Shown in pieces: positions 43,024 to 52,101 of a stretch of DNA of 64,000 nucleotides. This DNA comes from Phyllobacterium zundukense. GTDB taxonomy: Bacteria; Pseudomonadota; Alphaproteobacteria; Rhizobiales; Rhizobiaceae. Location: NCBI RefSeq assembly GCF_002764115.1, contig NZ_CP017945.1, positions 62,001-126,000 on the forward strand, in the 5' to 3' direction. The number at the start of each line of letters is the position of its first letter. The stretch's first letter is position 1. A program made the translations under genes and the position numbers. The notes beneath the pieces were generated by a model. That model saw only the letters and a program-made list of their open reading frames with translations. It was not told where the DNA came from and ran no database searches.

Positions 43024-43985
43024 CAGGAAAGACACTCGCCATGGCTCTTCTGGCCGCAACTCTCAATTTAACAAGTGCGGCAGCGGACCCCGGAGGTGAC
43101 GTGCTCATTGACACTTTCGACGGTCAGGATTTTGCCGCGGGCGGCGGTCTCTATTACCGGCAGAATTTCGAACAGCGTGCCGGAAAAGTCGAATTCCAGT
43201 CGGAGGTAAGGCAAACCGGCACAGGCGCCCTCAAACTGAGTGTCAAACCATTCTGCCCGAAAGCCAAGAAGAACTGCAGCGAGAGAGCCGAGATCTGGGA
43301 GAAAACCGAACGGCGTGTGCCCTATGATGAAGGGGTCTGGTACGGTTTTGCGGTGAAGTTTGCCGATCCCATCCCGCAGGGCGACCATCGTTATCTGATT
43401 GCCCAGTGGAAACGTGAAATCGGACCCGAAGCCGTCGGCGATTTCAGCCCGTTTTTGGCGCTGCGTCTCAACCAGGGCAAATTATTTGCCACTATAGAGA
43501 CTAATTATGTGGCACCCTCGCCCTCCAAGGCGAAAGGATCGACCAGCGTCCAGGCGTGCGATGACAAGCAGACACCGGTATGGTTCCGGCCGGAAACCAA
43601 TCAGATGCGCGCGCTCGTTGCGACGGACACGAACTGGACGCCGCAGGATGGCAGCCAGTTCACCAGCTGCACCGATGCGATCGTCGTGACCGATCATGGC
43701 AACAAACTGCCGACGCCGGATTCCGGCTGGATCGACTTTGCCATTTATACAAAACCGGGTCCCGATGGCTCCGGGCATGTCGAGATTTTCGCCAACAACA
43801 AATGGATCGTGACGGTCAAGGGCCATATCGGCCACGGTGACAAGGGTCTTGGCAAGAACCAGTACTTCAAGTTCGGTCCCTATCGCGCCGCGGACAAAAC
43901 CGACTGGACCCTCTACTACGACAATTTCCGCCGTTCTCCCCGCTGTGCCGACGTGCTGGAAGCCGGTCTCTGCCCCATGCCGTGA
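43020..43985 (+). CDS. Secreted polysaccharide lyase
   Basis: A 321-residue exported protein of the polysaccharide-lyase jelly-roll family (PF14099 type). Signal peptide: residues 1-22 (LAMALLAATLNLTSAAA). The body has family phrases such as ERAEIWEKTERRVPYDEGVW, YGFAVKFADPIPQGDHRYLI and GSGHVEIFANNKWIVTVKGH, ending KTDWTLYYDNFRRSPRCADV. Such enzymes cleave uronic-acid-containing polymers by beta-elimination; the substrate is unknown. It is translationally coupled to the cyclase gene (ATGA), an uncommon pairing. Confidence 0.82.
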   Translation: MTGKTLAMALLAATLNLTSAAADPGGDVLIDTFDGQDFAAGGGLYYRQNFEQRAGKVEFQSEVRQTGTGALKLSVKPFCPKAKKNCSERAEIWEKTERRVPYDEGVWYGFAVKFADPIPQGDHRYLIAQWKREIGPEAVGDFSPFLALRLNQGKLFATIETNYVAPSPSKAKGSTSVQACDDKQTPVWFRPETNQMRALVATDTNWTPQDGSQFTSCTDAIVVTDHGNKLPTPDSGWIDFAIYTKPGPDGSGHVEIFANNKWIVTVKGHIGHGDKGLGKNQYFKFGPYRAADKTDWTLYYDNFRRSPRCADVLEAGLCPMP

Positions 43986-43993
43986 TTGGCATT

Positions 43994-44386
43994 CTAGTTT
44001 GGGACGCGAACTTCCAGCGCGCCTTCACGCTTGGCTATTTTTCTGAATGCGACGTCGAAGCTGATCATCGCCTTGCACCCAATGCTTGCGGCCAAATGAA
44101 ACGCGTCAGCGTCGTCCATGCCCTTTTCCATTAGGTCAAAAGCCTGAATCGCAGCGGAATCATTTTCCAGTGAGACGTTCGGGAGTCTCGCGAAATGACG
44201 TAACGCACCCAAAATCGCCGTCGTACCGAATTTGTAGGTGTGACGCAGTACCCAACAGGTCTCGAGTAGAACGGTGATCGGAACCCAAACCTTTTCCGCC
44301 GACAAGAGCTCCTTCACCAGCTTTGTCTGCTCGGCATGATCGTCCACCAACAAACGAACGATGATGTTTGTGTCAATCGCGTGCAT
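43994..44386 (-). CDS. vapC: VapC-type PIN-domain toxin
   Basis: A 130-residue PIN-domain ribonuclease. Acidic catalytic residues are seen in MHAIDTNIIVRLLVDD (Asp5), VPITVLLETCWVLRH (Glu) and MEKGMDDADAFHLAASIGCK with a later SFDVAF (Asp residues). VapC toxins cut tRNA or rRNA when freed from their antitoxin. Its start overlaps vapB by 14 bases, the usual arrangement. The longer frame to 44413 is the antitoxin end read in another frame. Confidence 0.93.
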   Translation of the reverse strand: MHAIDTNIIVRLLVDDHAEQTKLVKELLSAEKVWVPITVLLETCWVLRHTYKFGTTAILGALRHFARLPNVSLENDSAAIQAFDLMEKGMDDADAFHLAASIGCKAMISFDVAFRKIAKREGALEVRVPN

Positions 44387-44648
44387 GTTTCTCTCGGAAG
44401 TATTCCTCGACACCCTTATTCATGTCTTCGACCGAGATTGGAGGTCCGTCGTATTTCAGCATTCCAGCTACATCTTCGATCTTCGTCGGCGGGAACAGTG
44501 GCTCGCTTTTCAACAGAACGCCTTCTGATGTGTGTTCTACAATCAACCGCGTTCCCGGGCCCCAATTTCGTTGCTTGCGAATAGCAGCCGGCAAGATAAC
44601 CTGGCCTTTGGTCGATACCACAGTTGTCAGCTTTTCCGGCTTGTTCAT
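44373..44648 (-). CDS. vapB: VapB-type antitoxin, AbrB/SpoVT family
   Basis: A 91-residue antitoxin. The swapped-hairpin DNA-binding domain is TTVVSTKGQVILPAAIRKQR, then NWGPGTRLIVEHTSEGVLLK. The C-terminal 35 residues (VAGMLKYDGPPISVEDMNKG and after) are the toxin-neutralising tail. It overlaps vapC downstream and has an 11-base-spaced direct repeat in its promoter, fitting autoregulation. Confidence 0.93.
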   Translation of the reverse strand: MNKPEKLTTVVSTKGQVILPAAIRKQRNWGPGTRLIVEHTSEGVLLKSEPLFPPTKIEDVAGMLKYDGPPISVEDMNKGVEEYFREKHARD

Positions 44649-44661
44649 TGAAGTACCTCGC

Positions 44662-44679
44662 GTAAGATAATGGTAAGAT
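44662..44679 (-). promoter_or_regulatory. Direct-repeat operator candidate of vapBC
   Basis: ATCTTAC occurs twice on the minus strand, at 44679-44673 and 44668-44662, spaced exactly 11 bases and lying 14-31 bases before the vapB ATG. The position suits binding of the VapB dimer for autorepression. Confidence 0.45.
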
Positions 44680-44826
44680 AGTTCTCTTCCGGCATTTTGC
44701 CAATCCCGGAGCGCATAATACCAAAGACGAGTGTCAGGGGCAGCGATACCCGCACGCTAGACTCGCCGTATGCGGTGCGATAGTCTCCATTTCAATGGGA
44801 GACAACGATACGCTATGGGGAAATAA

Positions 44827-46725
44827 TTGGCTGGCATGAAGTCAGGATCTGATCTGTTGCGTATCGAAGATCTCGGCATTTCGTTCTCAATGCTGGGAGG
44901 GCGGCTTGATGTCGTCAAGGGCGCCAATCTGCGCGTTCTTCCAGGAAAGGTTACCGCACTTGTCGGTGAATCCGGTTCGGGCAAGTCTGTCATCAGTCAA
45001 TCCGTCATGGGGATACTGCCCAATACAGGAAAGGTCACAGGGAAAGTCCTGTTCACCGATCCGCTGGACGGCAAGACCACGGATATCCTGCAATTGTCAC
45101 GCGATGGCGAGGAGATCAGGGCGCTACGTGGCAGCCGCATGGCAAAGATTTTTCAAGAGCCGATGACGTCGCTGTCGCCGCTGCACACGGTCGGCAACCA
45201 GATCAGCGAAGTCCTTGCGATCCATACCAGCGCGACGAAGGACGAACGGCGCGCGCAAACCGAGGAGATGCTTAGCTTGGTTGGTTTTGTCAAGCCAAGC
45301 CGCACCTATGATATGTACCCTTTCGAACTGTCGGGAGGTATGCGCCAGCGTGCCATGATCGCCATGGCGCTGATCTGCCGTCCCGCGCTTTTGATCGCCG
45401 ATGAACCGACAACGGCGCTTGACGTGACGATCCAGGCGCAAATTCTCGAGCTGCTGCGCGATCTTCAGCACAAGCTCAACATGGCCATTCTACTGATCAC
45501 CCACGACCTTGGCGTCGTGGCCAATATGGCCGATGAGGTGGTGGTGATCTATCATGGCGAGATCATGGAGGCGGGGCCGGTCGACGCGATCTTCCGCGCG
45601 CCGCAACATCCCTATCTGAAGGGCCTCATGGCCGCCGTGCCGCATTTCGATATGAAGCCCGGCGAACGCCTGAAGGCGCTACGCGAAGTGCCGGTTAAAA
45701 CGGACACACTCTGGGCCAAGAAGAAACATGTCGAGGGCGCACCGGAGATTCTCCTCTCCGTCCGCGACCTGACCAAAACTTACGCCATTCGCAAGTCCGG
45801 CCTGTTCGGCAGCAAGGATAATACGCCAGTCCGGGCGGTTGATGGAGTCAGCTTCGATATCAGGCGCGGCGAATGCCTCGGTCTCGTCGGCGAAAGCGGC
45901 TCCGGCAAGACGACAGTCAGCAAGATACTGATGCGGGCCGTCACACCAGATAGCGGCTCCGTCACTTTCGACGATGGCAGTGGCAAGATTGATGTTCTGG
46001 CGGCACAAGGCGCGGCACTCATGGATCTGCGCACCCACATCCAGATGGTGTTCCAGGATCCCGTTTCGTCACTCTCCCCACGCATGACGGTACAGAACAT
46101 CCTGAGCGAGCCCCTCGAAATTCACGGGCGCGGCGACAAGGCCTATCGCCTTGAAAAGGTCCGCGGGCTGATGCAGGCCATCGGCCTCGATCAGCGTTAC
46201 CTCAACCGGTATCCGCATAGTTTTTCCGGCGGTCAGCGTCAGCGCATCGGCATTGCGCGGGCCCTTGCCCTCGGGCCGAAACTGTTGATCTGCGATGAGC
46301 CGGTCTCGGCGCTCGATGTATCGGTACAGGCGCAAATTCTTAATCTTCTCAAGGATTTGCAGAAGCAACTCGGGCTCACCTACCTGTTCATTTCCCACAA
46401 TCTTGCTGTCGTCGACTACATGGCTGATCGCATCGCTGTCATGTGCGGCGGTCGTATCGTCGAAATTGCGCCGAGGGAAATCATCCTGCGCAATCCTGTC
46501 CATCCCTATACCCGCGCGCTTCTGGCGGCTGTACCGTTTCCCGATCTTGACCGCCCCCTGGATTTCGAGACGTTGCAGGCAAGCGGGGCATCCGATCAGA
46601 GGGCCTGGGGTCCGCAATTTTCCAGCGACGGCAGCGGTGAGGCGTTGGCGCCAGCCGATCTTGGCGAGGGGCACCTCGTCCTCGCCAGGCGCAACATCGA
46701 CACCCGGGAGTTACGCTCGTGGTAA
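44827..46725 (+). CDS. Peptide-type ABC importer, duplicated ATPase
   Basis: A 632-residue protein with two complete ATPase domains, like YejF. Domain 1: Walker [13 protein letters not shown], signature [17 protein letters not shown], Walker [14 protein letters not shown]-loop LITHDLG. Domain 2: Walker [13 protein letters not shown], signature [15 protein letters not shown], Walker [14 protein letters not shown]-loop FISHNLA. The oligopeptide-binding C-terminal ends ([26 protein letters not shown]) occur after each. TTG 44827 has GGGGAAATAA before it; ATG 44836 is possible. It starts a four-gene importer operon. The substrate is probably a peptide or similar compound. Confidence 0.92.
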   Translation: MAGMKSGSDLLRIEDLGISFSMLGGRLDVVKGANLRVLPGKVTALVGESGSGKSVISQSVMGILPNTGKVTGKVLFTDPLDGKTTDILQLSRDGEEIRALRGSRMAKIFQEPMTSLSPLHTVGNQISEVLAIHTSATKDERRAQTEEMLSLVGFVKPSRTYDMYPFELSGGMRQRAMIAMALICRPALLIADEPTTALDVTIQAQILELLRDLQHKLNMAILLITHDLGVVANMADEVVVIYHGEIMEAGPVDAIFRAPQHPYLKGLMAAVPHFDMKPGERLKALREVPVKTDTLWAKKKHVEGAPEILLSVRDLTKTYAIRKSGLFGSKDNTPVRAVDGVSFDIRRGECLGLVGESGSGKTTVSKILMRAVTPDSGSVTFDDGSGKIDVLAAQGAALMDLRTHIQMVFQDPVSSLSPRMTVQNILSEPLEIHGRGDKAYRLEKVRGLMQAIGLDQRYLNRYPHSFSGGQRQRIGIARALALGPKLLICDEPVSALDVSVQAQILNLLKDLQKQLGLTYLFISHNLAVVDYMADRIAVMCGGRIVEIAPREIILRNPVHPYTRALLAAVPFPDLDRPLDFETLQASGASDQRAWGPQFSSDGSGEALAPADLGEGHLVLARRNIDTRELRSW

Positions 46726-48629
46726 CGCGCCGCACTGTTCTCGGCGCTCTTGGCTGCGCCATGCTGCCCGGTCTGGCAAGCGCCGCAGACCGCGAGCTCG
46801 AGCCGGAATTTCTGGACGAGCAGCTCAGGGCCCGCAGTCTTCCCCCGCTCGCACAGCGTCTGCCTAAACGGCCGCGCATCGTCGGCCTTAAAACAATGGG
46901 ACGGACGCCGGGCCAATATGGCGGGACAGTCCGCACTATCATAGGCAGCGGCAAAGATGTCCGACTGATGACGATCTATGGTTATGCAAGGCTCGTTGGA
47001 TATGACGAGCATCTTGTCATGCAACCGGACATTCTCGAGGCATTCCAGTCGGAGAACGATACGGTCTTCACGTTCACGATCCGCGAAGGGCATAAGTGGT
47101 CGGACGGTTCGCTTCTGACCGTCGATGATTTCCGCTATTGGTGGGAAGACGTTCTGCTCAACAAGGACCTGACACCAGGCGGCGGCTCACTTGACCTGCG
47201 CGTCGATGGAAACCTGCCGCGTTTCGAGGTTCTCGACGAGCTGACGGTCCGCTATTCCTGGGAAAGGCCAAATCCAAACTTCCTGCCAGGTCTCGCCGGA
47301 CCGCAGCCGCTCATCATTGTTGGACCCTCCGTCTATCTCAAGAAGTTTCACAAAAAGTATCAGGACGAGTTCAGGCTTTCTTCACTGATGAAGGAAAACC
47401 GTGTGAAGAAGTGGGCTGATCTCCACATCAAGATGTCACGCGAATACCGGCCGGAAAATCCCGAACTTCCGACCCTTTATCCATGGCGGGCCAGGACGGC
47501 GCCACCGGCAGAACAATTCATCTTCGAACGCAATCCCTACTTTCACCGCGTCGATGAAAACGGCCGGCAGTTGCCCTATATCGACCGGTTTGTGCTGAAC
47601 GTCAGTTCGTCATCCATCATCCCGGCAAAGACCGGCGCAGGGGAAAGCGACCTGCAGGCAACAGGCATTGATTTTGCCGACTATACCTTCTTGAAAGATG
47701 CCGAAGACCGATATCCGGTAAAGGTTGACCTGTGGAAGATGACGCGCGGCTCGCGCGTGGCAATCCTGCCGAATCTGAATTGCGGTGACGATGTCTGGCG
47801 CGCGCTGTTCCGCGATGTTCGCGTCCGGCGCGCCCTGTCGCTCGCCATCGACAGGCACGAAATCAACATGGCGGTGTTCTACGGCCTGGGAAAGCCCAGC
47901 GCCGACACAGTTCTGCCTGAAAGCCCCCTCTTCAAGCCGGAATATGCCAAGGCATGGATCGACCATGATCCAGACAAGGCAAATGCCTTGTTAGACGAAG
48001 CCGGGCTGCACAATCGCAATGATGACGGCCTCCGGCTTCTTCCCGATGGGCGTCCGGCGGAAATCACCATTGAAACACCGGGAGAAAGCACAGTCGACAC
48101 CGATGTTCTCGAGCTGGTCACCGATCACTGGCGCAAGATTGGCATCGCGCTGTTCATCCGCACCTCGCAACGCGATATTTTCCGCAGCCGCGCTCAGGCC
48201 GGCCATATCATGATGTCCATCTGGTACGGAATCGAAAACGGTGTTGCAACTGCCGACATGAACCCGCAGCAACTGGCCCCGACGGCAGACGATCAGTTGC
48301 AATGGCCATTGTGGGGTATGCACTATCTGTCGCTCGGGCAAAATGGTCAGGCACCGGATCTGCCCGAAGCCGCAGAGTTGATCAAGTTGCAGAACAGCTG
48401 GCGTGAAACAGCCCACATGGCCGAGCGTACGGCTATCTGGCACAAAATGCTGTCGATCTTCACGAGCCAGGTTTTCTCCATCGGCCTTGTCAATGGAACC
48501 TTGCAACCGATCCTCCGTTCGGCCCGCTTGCAGAACGTTCCGAAAGAAGGCCTTTATGGCTTCGATCCGACCAGCTATTTCGGGATTTACATGCCCGACA
48601 CCTTCTGGTTGAGCGAGGAGCAGGCCTAG
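46719..48629 (+). CDS. Peptide-type ABC importer, periplasmic binding protein
   Basis: A 636-residue family-5 solute-binding protein (SBP_bac_5), larger than DppA/OppA and similar in size to YejA-like proteins. An export signal covers residues 1-22 ([20 protein letters not shown]); the twin arginine suggests possible Tat export. Family words: TFTIREGHKWSDGSLLTVDD, DVRVRRALSLAIDRHEINMA and LDEAGLHNRNDDGLRLLPDG. It begins with GTG and overlaps the ATPase gene by 7 bases. The ligand is unknown. Confidence 0.9.
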   Translation: MVTRRTVLGALGCAMLPGLASAADRELEPEFLDEQLRARSLPPLAQRLPKRPRIVGLKTMGRTPGQYGGTVRTIIGSGKDVRLMTIYGYARLVGYDEHLVMQPDILEAFQSENDTVFTFTIREGHKWSDGSLLTVDDFRYWWEDVLLNKDLTPGGGSLDLRVDGNLPRFEVLDELTVRYSWERPNPNFLPGLAGPQPLIIVGPSVYLKKFHKKYQDEFRLSSLMKENRVKKWADLHIKMSREYRPENPELPTLYPWRARTAPPAEQFIFERNPYFHRVDENGRQLPYIDRFVLNVSSSSIIPAKTGAGESDLQATGIDFADYTFLKDAEDRYPVKVDLWKMTRGSRVAILPNLNCGDDVWRALFRDVRVRRALSLAIDRHEINMAVFYGLGKPSADTVLPESPLFKPEYAKAWIDHDPDKANALLDEAGLHNRNDDGLRLLPDGRPAEITIETPGESTVDTDVLELVTDHWRKIGIALFIRTSQRDIFRSRAQAGHIMMSIWYGIENGVATADMNPQQLAPTADDQLQWPLWGMHYLSLGQNGQAPDLPEAAELIKLQNSWRETAHMAERTAIWHKMLSIFTSQVFSIGLVNGTLQPILRSARLQNVPKEGLYGFDPTSYFGIYMPDTFWLSEEQA

Positions 48630-48630
48630 A

Positions 48631-49629
48631 ATGCTGAAATACATTCTGTGGCGTATTGCCGCCATGATCCCCACATTGCTGATCATCTCCGCTCTCGTCT
48701 TCGTCATCATCGAACTGCCGCCCGGCAATTTCCTGGACAGCCAGATCGCCGAAATGCAGGCTCAGGGCGAGACCGTGAACATGCAGGACCTGGAAGAACT
48801 GCGCCACCAATATGGCTTCGATCAGCCGCCGGTTCTGCGCTATTTCCATTGGCTTGGCGGCATGCTGCATGGCGATTTTGGTTATTCCTTCGAATATCAG
48901 TTGCCCGTCAACGAAGTGGTCGGGGACCGCCTATGGCTGACAATCCTTGTCTCCTTTGTCACCATCCTGTTCACATGGCTGATCGCATTCCCGATTGGCA
49001 TGTACTCGGCGACGCACCAGTATAGCTGGAGCGATTACGGCCTTACCCTTTTTGGCCTCCTCGGGATCGCCATTCCGAATTTCATGCTGGCGCTGATCCT
49101 GATGTATTTCGCCAATATCTGGTTCGGCACATCTATCGGCCATTTGATGGACCAGAAATTTCTCAACGAGCCCATGAGCTGGGAGAAGGCGCGATCGATC
49201 CTTTCCCATCTGTGGATTCCAGTCATTATCGTCGGAACGGCCGGCACGGCGGGGATGATCCGGCGATTGCGCGCCAACCTCCTGGACGAACTGCAGAAGC
49301 AATATGTGATGACCGCTCGCGCCAAGGGCCTCCATCCGTTCCGCACACTGGTCAAATATCCGCTGCGCATGGCCTTGAATTTCTTCGTCTCGGACATCGG
49401 CTCTATTTTGCCGTCGATCATTTCCGGCGCCGAAATCACCGCGATCGTCCTTTCCCTGGAAACCACGGGGCCTATGCTGATCAAAGCGTTGCAAAGCCAG
49501 GACATGTATCTCGCGGGCTCCTTCCTGATGTTCCTCGCATTCCTGACGGTTATCGGCGTGCTGATATCCGATATCGCTCTTGCCTTTCTTGACCCGCGCA
49601 TTCGGCTGGCGGGCAGGAGCACCAAATGA
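48631..49629 (+). CDS. Peptide-type ABC importer, permease 1 (DppB/YejB type)
   Basis: A 332-residue inner-membrane permease with six predicted helices. The first helix is IAAMIPTLLIISALVFVIIE. The EAA loop that contacts the ATPase is LQKQYVMTARAKGLHPFRTL. The last helices read FLMFLAFLTVIGVLISDIAL, ending in DPRIR, a standard DppB finish. It lies 1 base after the binding-protein gene and overlaps permease 2 by 4 bases. Confidence 0.94.
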   Translation: MLKYILWRIAAMIPTLLIISALVFVIIELPPGNFLDSQIAEMQAQGETVNMQDLEELRHQYGFDQPPVLRYFHWLGGMLHGDFGYSFEYQLPVNEVVGDRLWLTILVSFVTILFTWLIAFPIGMYSATHQYSWSDYGLTLFGLLGIAIPNFMLALILMYFANIWFGTSIGHLMDQKFLNEPMSWEKARSILSHLWIPVIIVGTAGTAGMIRRLRANLLDELQKQYVMTARAKGLHPFRTLVKYPLRMALNFFVSDIGSILPSIISGAEITAIVLSLETTGPMLIKALQSQDMYLAGSFLMFLAFLTVIGVLISDIALAFLDPRIRLAGRSTK

Positions 49630-50801
49630 CGGCGCCGCTTCCCTCCCCTGGCGCGCCCTTGCAGCATTATGTCTCGACGGCGCCGTTCGACCCGATGTCG
49701 GTCGAGGTGATGACGGACGAGCAAGCGAAAATCCATCTCGCATCGCAGACGCGGCTGATGTGGTGGAAATTCAAGCGGCACAGGCTAGCCTTGGCGTCGG
49801 GCATTTTTCTGCTCCTGCTCTATGGCATGATCATCATTGCCGAGTTCCTGGCCCCCTATAACCTGCATACGCGCAATGTGGATTTCATCCATTCCCCGCC
49901 GCAGCGGGTCCATCTGTTTCATGAGGGCAAGTTCGTCGGGCCATTTGTCTATGGCCGAACCATGCAACTCGACATCGACTCCCTGAAGCGCAACTACACG
50001 GACAACAAAAAAGACGTGGAACCGATCCGCTTCCTGTGTCGAGGCGACAGCTACCGCTTCTGGGGTGTCATAGCGACGAACGTCCACCTCGTTTGTCCAG
50101 CCGAGGGAGGTCAGATGTTTCTGCTGGGCACCGACCGGCTCGGCCGGGATGTCCTGTCTCGTATCATTTATGGCGCCCGCATTTCTTTGACCATCGGGCT
50201 GATCGGCATCACCATCAGCTTCGTTCTCGGCATCATCATCGGTGGCCTTGCCGGTTATCATGGCGGGATTTTCGACTTGCTTGTGCAACGCGTCATCGAG
50301 GTGTTGCAATCATTGCCTAGCCTGCCCCTGTGGATGGCGCTGGCGGCGGTCATGCCGGTGACATGGAGCCCGATCCTGATCTATTTCGGGATCACCATCA
50401 TTCTGGGCATGCTCGACTGGACCGGGCTCGCCCGTTCCGTGCGCTCCAAGCTTCTGGCCTTGCGCGAGGAAGATTATGTCCTGGCGGCGCAATTGATGGG
50501 TGCCAACAGCGCTCGAATCATCGGGCGGCACCTTGTGCCCGGCTTTATGTCGCACCTGATCGCCACCGCCACTATTTCCATTCCCGGCATGATATTGGGC
50601 GAAACAGCGCTGAGTTTCCTTGGGCTTGGCCTCAGGCCGCCCATTACCAGCTGGGGTATTCTTCTCACCGAAGCGCGCAGCGTCAGTGTCATCGCCTTTT
50701 ATCCCTGGCTGCTGTTTCCAATGATTCCTGTCATTCTTGTTATTCTGGCGTTCAATTTCTTGGGAGATGGGTTGCGCGATGCCGCCGATCCATACAGATA
50801 A
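49626..50801 (+). CDS. Peptide-type ABC importer, permease 2 (DppC/YejE type)
   Basis: A 391-residue permease. After an N-terminal helix (ALASGIFLLLLYGMIIIAEF) comes a periplasmic insertion of about 100 residues, as in YejE, then LGTDRLGRDVLSRIIYGARI and five further helices. The EAA loop is EDYVLAAQLMGANSARIIGR. The end is LVILAFNFLGDGLRDAADP, the DppC signature. It is the last gene of the importer operon. Confidence 0.94.
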   Translation: MTAPLPSPGAPLQHYVSTAPFDPMSVEVMTDEQAKIHLASQTRLMWWKFKRHRLALASGIFLLLLYGMIIIAEFLAPYNLHTRNVDFIHSPPQRVHLFHEGKFVGPFVYGRTMQLDIDSLKRNYTDNKKDVEPIRFLCRGDSYRFWGVIATNVHLVCPAEGGQMFLLGTDRLGRDVLSRIIYGARISLTIGLIGITISFVLGIIIGGLAGYHGGIFDLLVQRVIEVLQSLPSLPLWMALAAVMPVTWSPILIYFGITIILGMLDWTGLARSVRSKLLALREEDYVLAAQLMGANSARIIGRHLVPGFMSHLIATATISIPGMILGETALSFLGLGLRPPITSWGILLTEARSVSVIAFYPWLLFPMIPVILVILAFNFLGDGLRDAADPYR

Positions 50802-50872
50802 GAGACTTATATTTGTCATAGCTGGTTCGAGTGCACTGCGCGGGTCAACCCGCAAAACAGAGGGTTTTGACC

Positions 50873-52084
50873 ATGATGCGGCGTTTCGAAGATGCTCGGA
50901 TCCTGATGTACAGCCACGATACGTTTGGCCTTGGTCATTTGCGGCGGTGCAGGACAATTGCCCACTCGCTCGTCGAGGACTATCGCGGGCTGAATATCCT
51001 GATTATCTCCGGCGCGACAATCGCCGGCGCCTTTGATTACCGTGCGCGCGTCGATTTCGTGAAGGTGCCGAGCGTAATCAAGCTGCGCAACGGCGAATAT
51101 ACGTCGCTGGCCCGCCATATCGACCTGCACGAAACACTGAAGATGCGCCAGTCGATCATCCGGCACACCGCGGAAACCTTTCAGCCCGACATTTTCATCG
51201 TCGACAAGGAACCGATGGGTTTGAAGGGCGAAGTCGAGGAAACCCTTGCCTACCTGAAATCGCGCGGCACGACACTCGTCCTTGGCCTGCGCGAAGTCAT
51301 GGACGCGCCGCATCTGCTCGAAGCCGAGTGGAAGAACAACAACGTGATGCGGAAGATCGATCAATTCTACGACACCGTGTGGGTCTATGGCCCGCCAGAT
51401 TTCTACGACCCCCTGGTGGATCTCGACGTACCGGTCACGGTGCGCGACAAGATGAAATTTGTCGGGTTCCTTCAGCGCAGCCTGTCTAATGACCATGCTC
51501 CCAGCCATGTTCCGGAGGGCGATTATATTCTGGTGACAACCGGCGGCGGGGGCGATGGTGCCGATCTCGTCCACAATGTCATCCATGCCTATCAGCAGGA
51601 CCCGACCCTTCAGCACAAGGCATTCATCGTGCTCGGGCCCTATATGCCGGCGAAGCAACGGGCCAAGCTGGTGAAGAAGGGCAGCAAAATTCCCTATATC
51701 CAGGTCATCGAGTTCGATAACCGCATGGAAGAACTGATCGCCGGCGCGAAGGCCGTGGTCGCCATGGGTGGGTACAACACCTACTGCGAGATCCTGTCAT
51801 TCGACAAGCCGGCGCTTATCGTTCCCCGTGTCGCGCCGCGCGAAGAGCAGTTGATCCGCGCGCAGCGCGCCTCCGAACTTGGCCTGATCGAAATGCTCCT
51901 GCCTGAGGAGGCCGAGAACCCCTTGCTTCTGGCCGACGTGCTCAAGCGCCTGCCGGACCGCGCACCGCCATCACAAACCGGCAAGGGCGAAGGCATGCGG
52001 CTGGAAGGTCTCGTCCATATTTCCGAGATTGTCGGCGACTGGCTCGATGAACGTGAGCAGCCGCTTCCTGCTGTCGCGGAATAA
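50873..52084 (+). CDS. Glycosyltransferase, COG4671/MurG-like
   Basis: A 403-residue predicted cytosolic glycosyltransferase with a GT-B fold. The N-terminal domain begins RILMYSHDTFGLGHLRRCRT, where GxGHLRR is the acceptor-side glycine/histidine loop. The C-terminal donor domain has VTTGGGGDGADLVHNVIHAY and VVAMGGYNTYCEILSFDKPA, with GGYNT the sugar-nucleotide loop. Acceptor and donor are unknown. ATG 50873 has GAGGG upstream. It starts a run of three glycosyltransferase genes and has a paralogue at 53352. Confidence 0.8.
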   Translation: MMRRFEDARILMYSHDTFGLGHLRRCRTIAHSLVEDYRGLNILIISGATIAGAFDYRARVDFVKVPSVIKLRNGEYTSLARHIDLHETLKMRQSIIRHTAETFQPDIFIVDKEPMGLKGEVEETLAYLKSRGTTLVLGLREVMDAPHLLEAEWKNNNVMRKIDQFYDTVWVYGPPDFYDPLVDLDVPVTVRDKMKFVGFLQRSLSNDHAPSHVPEGDYILVTTGGGGDGADLVHNVIHAYQQDPTLQHKAFIVLGPYMPAKQRAKLVKKGSKIPYIQVIEFDNRMEELIAGAKAVVAMGGYNTYCEILSFDKPALIVPRVAPREEQLIRAQRASELGLIEMLLPEEAENPLLLADVLKRLPDRAPPSQTGKGEGMRLEGLVHISEIVGDWLDEREQPLPAVAE

Positions 52085-52101
52085 GATCTGGTTTCATTTG
52101 C

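Noticed and set aside
41680..43059. 459-codon minus-strand open frame opposite the cyclase gene
   Set aside because: The plus strand encodes a cyclase with all catalytic motifs; the antisense frame shows no recognisable domain and reflects codon bias in GC-rich DNA.
44783..44803. GTCTCC/GGAGAC hairpin in the leader of the peptide importer operon, as a riboswitch or attenuator
   Set aside because: Only six base pairs with a 9-base loop, no second alternative stem and no known aptamer pattern.
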